Part shown: positions 23,031-23,171 of the stretch, in pieces
Layout of the letters: each line of letters begins with the position of its first letter
Position numbering within the stretch: the first letter of the stretch is position 1
Assembly: GCA_946480785.1 (NCBI GenBank)
Contig: CAMLLD010000089.1
Location: 1-23,171, forward strand
Reading direction: 5' to 3'
Origin: an uncultured Blastocatellia bacterium
Lineage (GTDB): Bacteria; Acidobacteriota; Blastocatellia; Pyrinomonadales; Pyrinomonadaceae
Length of the DNA stretch: 23,171 nucleotides
The notes under the pieces: model-generated
Databases searched by the model: none
The model's input: the letters and a program-made list of their open reading frames with translations, nothing else
Told to the model about the DNA's origin: nothing
Made by a program: the position numbers and the translations under genes

Positions 23031-23171
23031 CAAAGGCATCGCGCAACTCGCCAAAGGCATCGCGCAACTCGCCAAAGCATCACGCACTCGCCAAAGGCAT
23101 CACGCAACTTGCCAAAGCATCACGCAACTTGCCAAAGCATCACGCAACTTGCCAAAGCATCACGCAACTTG
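23031..23171. repeat. 20-21-bp tandem array (CAAAGGCATC.CGCAACT.GC), cut by the window end
   Basis: Seven contiguous units start at 23031, 23052, 23073, 23092, 23113, 23133 and 23153, the last incomplete at the window end. Units drift in order: the first two read GGCATCGCGCAACTCGC, the later ones GCATCACGCAACTTGC, and the third is shortened to 19 bp. The last three are identical, which points to recent expansion. There are no spacers, no ORF and no likeness to the first array's unit. Confidence 0.95.

Noticed and set aside
22661..23171. Possible CRISPR arrays
   Set aside because: The repeats are contiguous direct copies of 20-22 bp without unique spacers, and no cas gene is present.

Overview
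The window looks like chromosomal DNA of an acidobacterium, most likely Blastocatellia/Pyrinomonadales. This is inferred from memory of gene content: a large Oar-type TonB-dependent receptor with an N-terminal carboxypeptidase-regulatory-like domain, a TPR protein with the same N-terminal fold, a FecR protein with Trp/Tyr-rich 'YGDW' repeats, and GC-rich CG-ending codons. No rRNA, tRNA, CRISPR array, phage gene or transposase was seen. Coding density is high.

Layout. (1) 1-3891, plus strand: an exported small protein possibly cut by the window edge, two tandem MacB/FtsX-type ABC permeases, and a XerD-type tyrosine recombinase, closely spaced, with the recombinase overlapping the second permease by ATGA. 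(2) 3922-6029: a DUF1990 protein converging, with a 13-bp overlap, on glpD on the minus strand. (3) 6222-8672: a secreted FecR-domain protein with a long Gly-rich then Pro/Arg-rich repetitive tail. (4) 8678-13807, minus strand: a TonB-dependent receptor, then a TPR protein, then a GNAT acetyltransferase. (5) 14084-15514, minus strand: a subtilisin-like S8 peptidase without a signal peptide and a 78-residue acidic protein. (6) 15545-16687, plus strand: an exported redoxin and a TlpA-like thioredoxin, divergent from the peptidase across only 30 bp. (7) 16721-22633, plus strand: purL, a class IV PLP aminotransferase and pyruvate phosphate dikinase, in an operon-like run. (8) 22634-23171: non-coding DNA made of two short-period tandem arrays and several palindromes, running off the window end.

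How the genes fit together. Central metabolism is represented by glpD (glycerol-3-phosphate to DHAP), ppdK (pyruvate/PEP interconversion), purL (purine synthesis) and the aminotransferase. The envelope is represented by the receptor, the permeases, the FecR protein and the two thiol-fold proteins. I do not see a complete new system. The most unusual features are non-coding: the 3' repeat mosaic, and a family of 9-10-bp-period repeats (ACGGAT/ACAGAT/ACAGGAT words) that sits on gene boundaries, apparently supplying a start codon in one place and a stop codon plus ribosome-binding site in another. The S8 peptidase with its small partner protein is the best protein-level lead.
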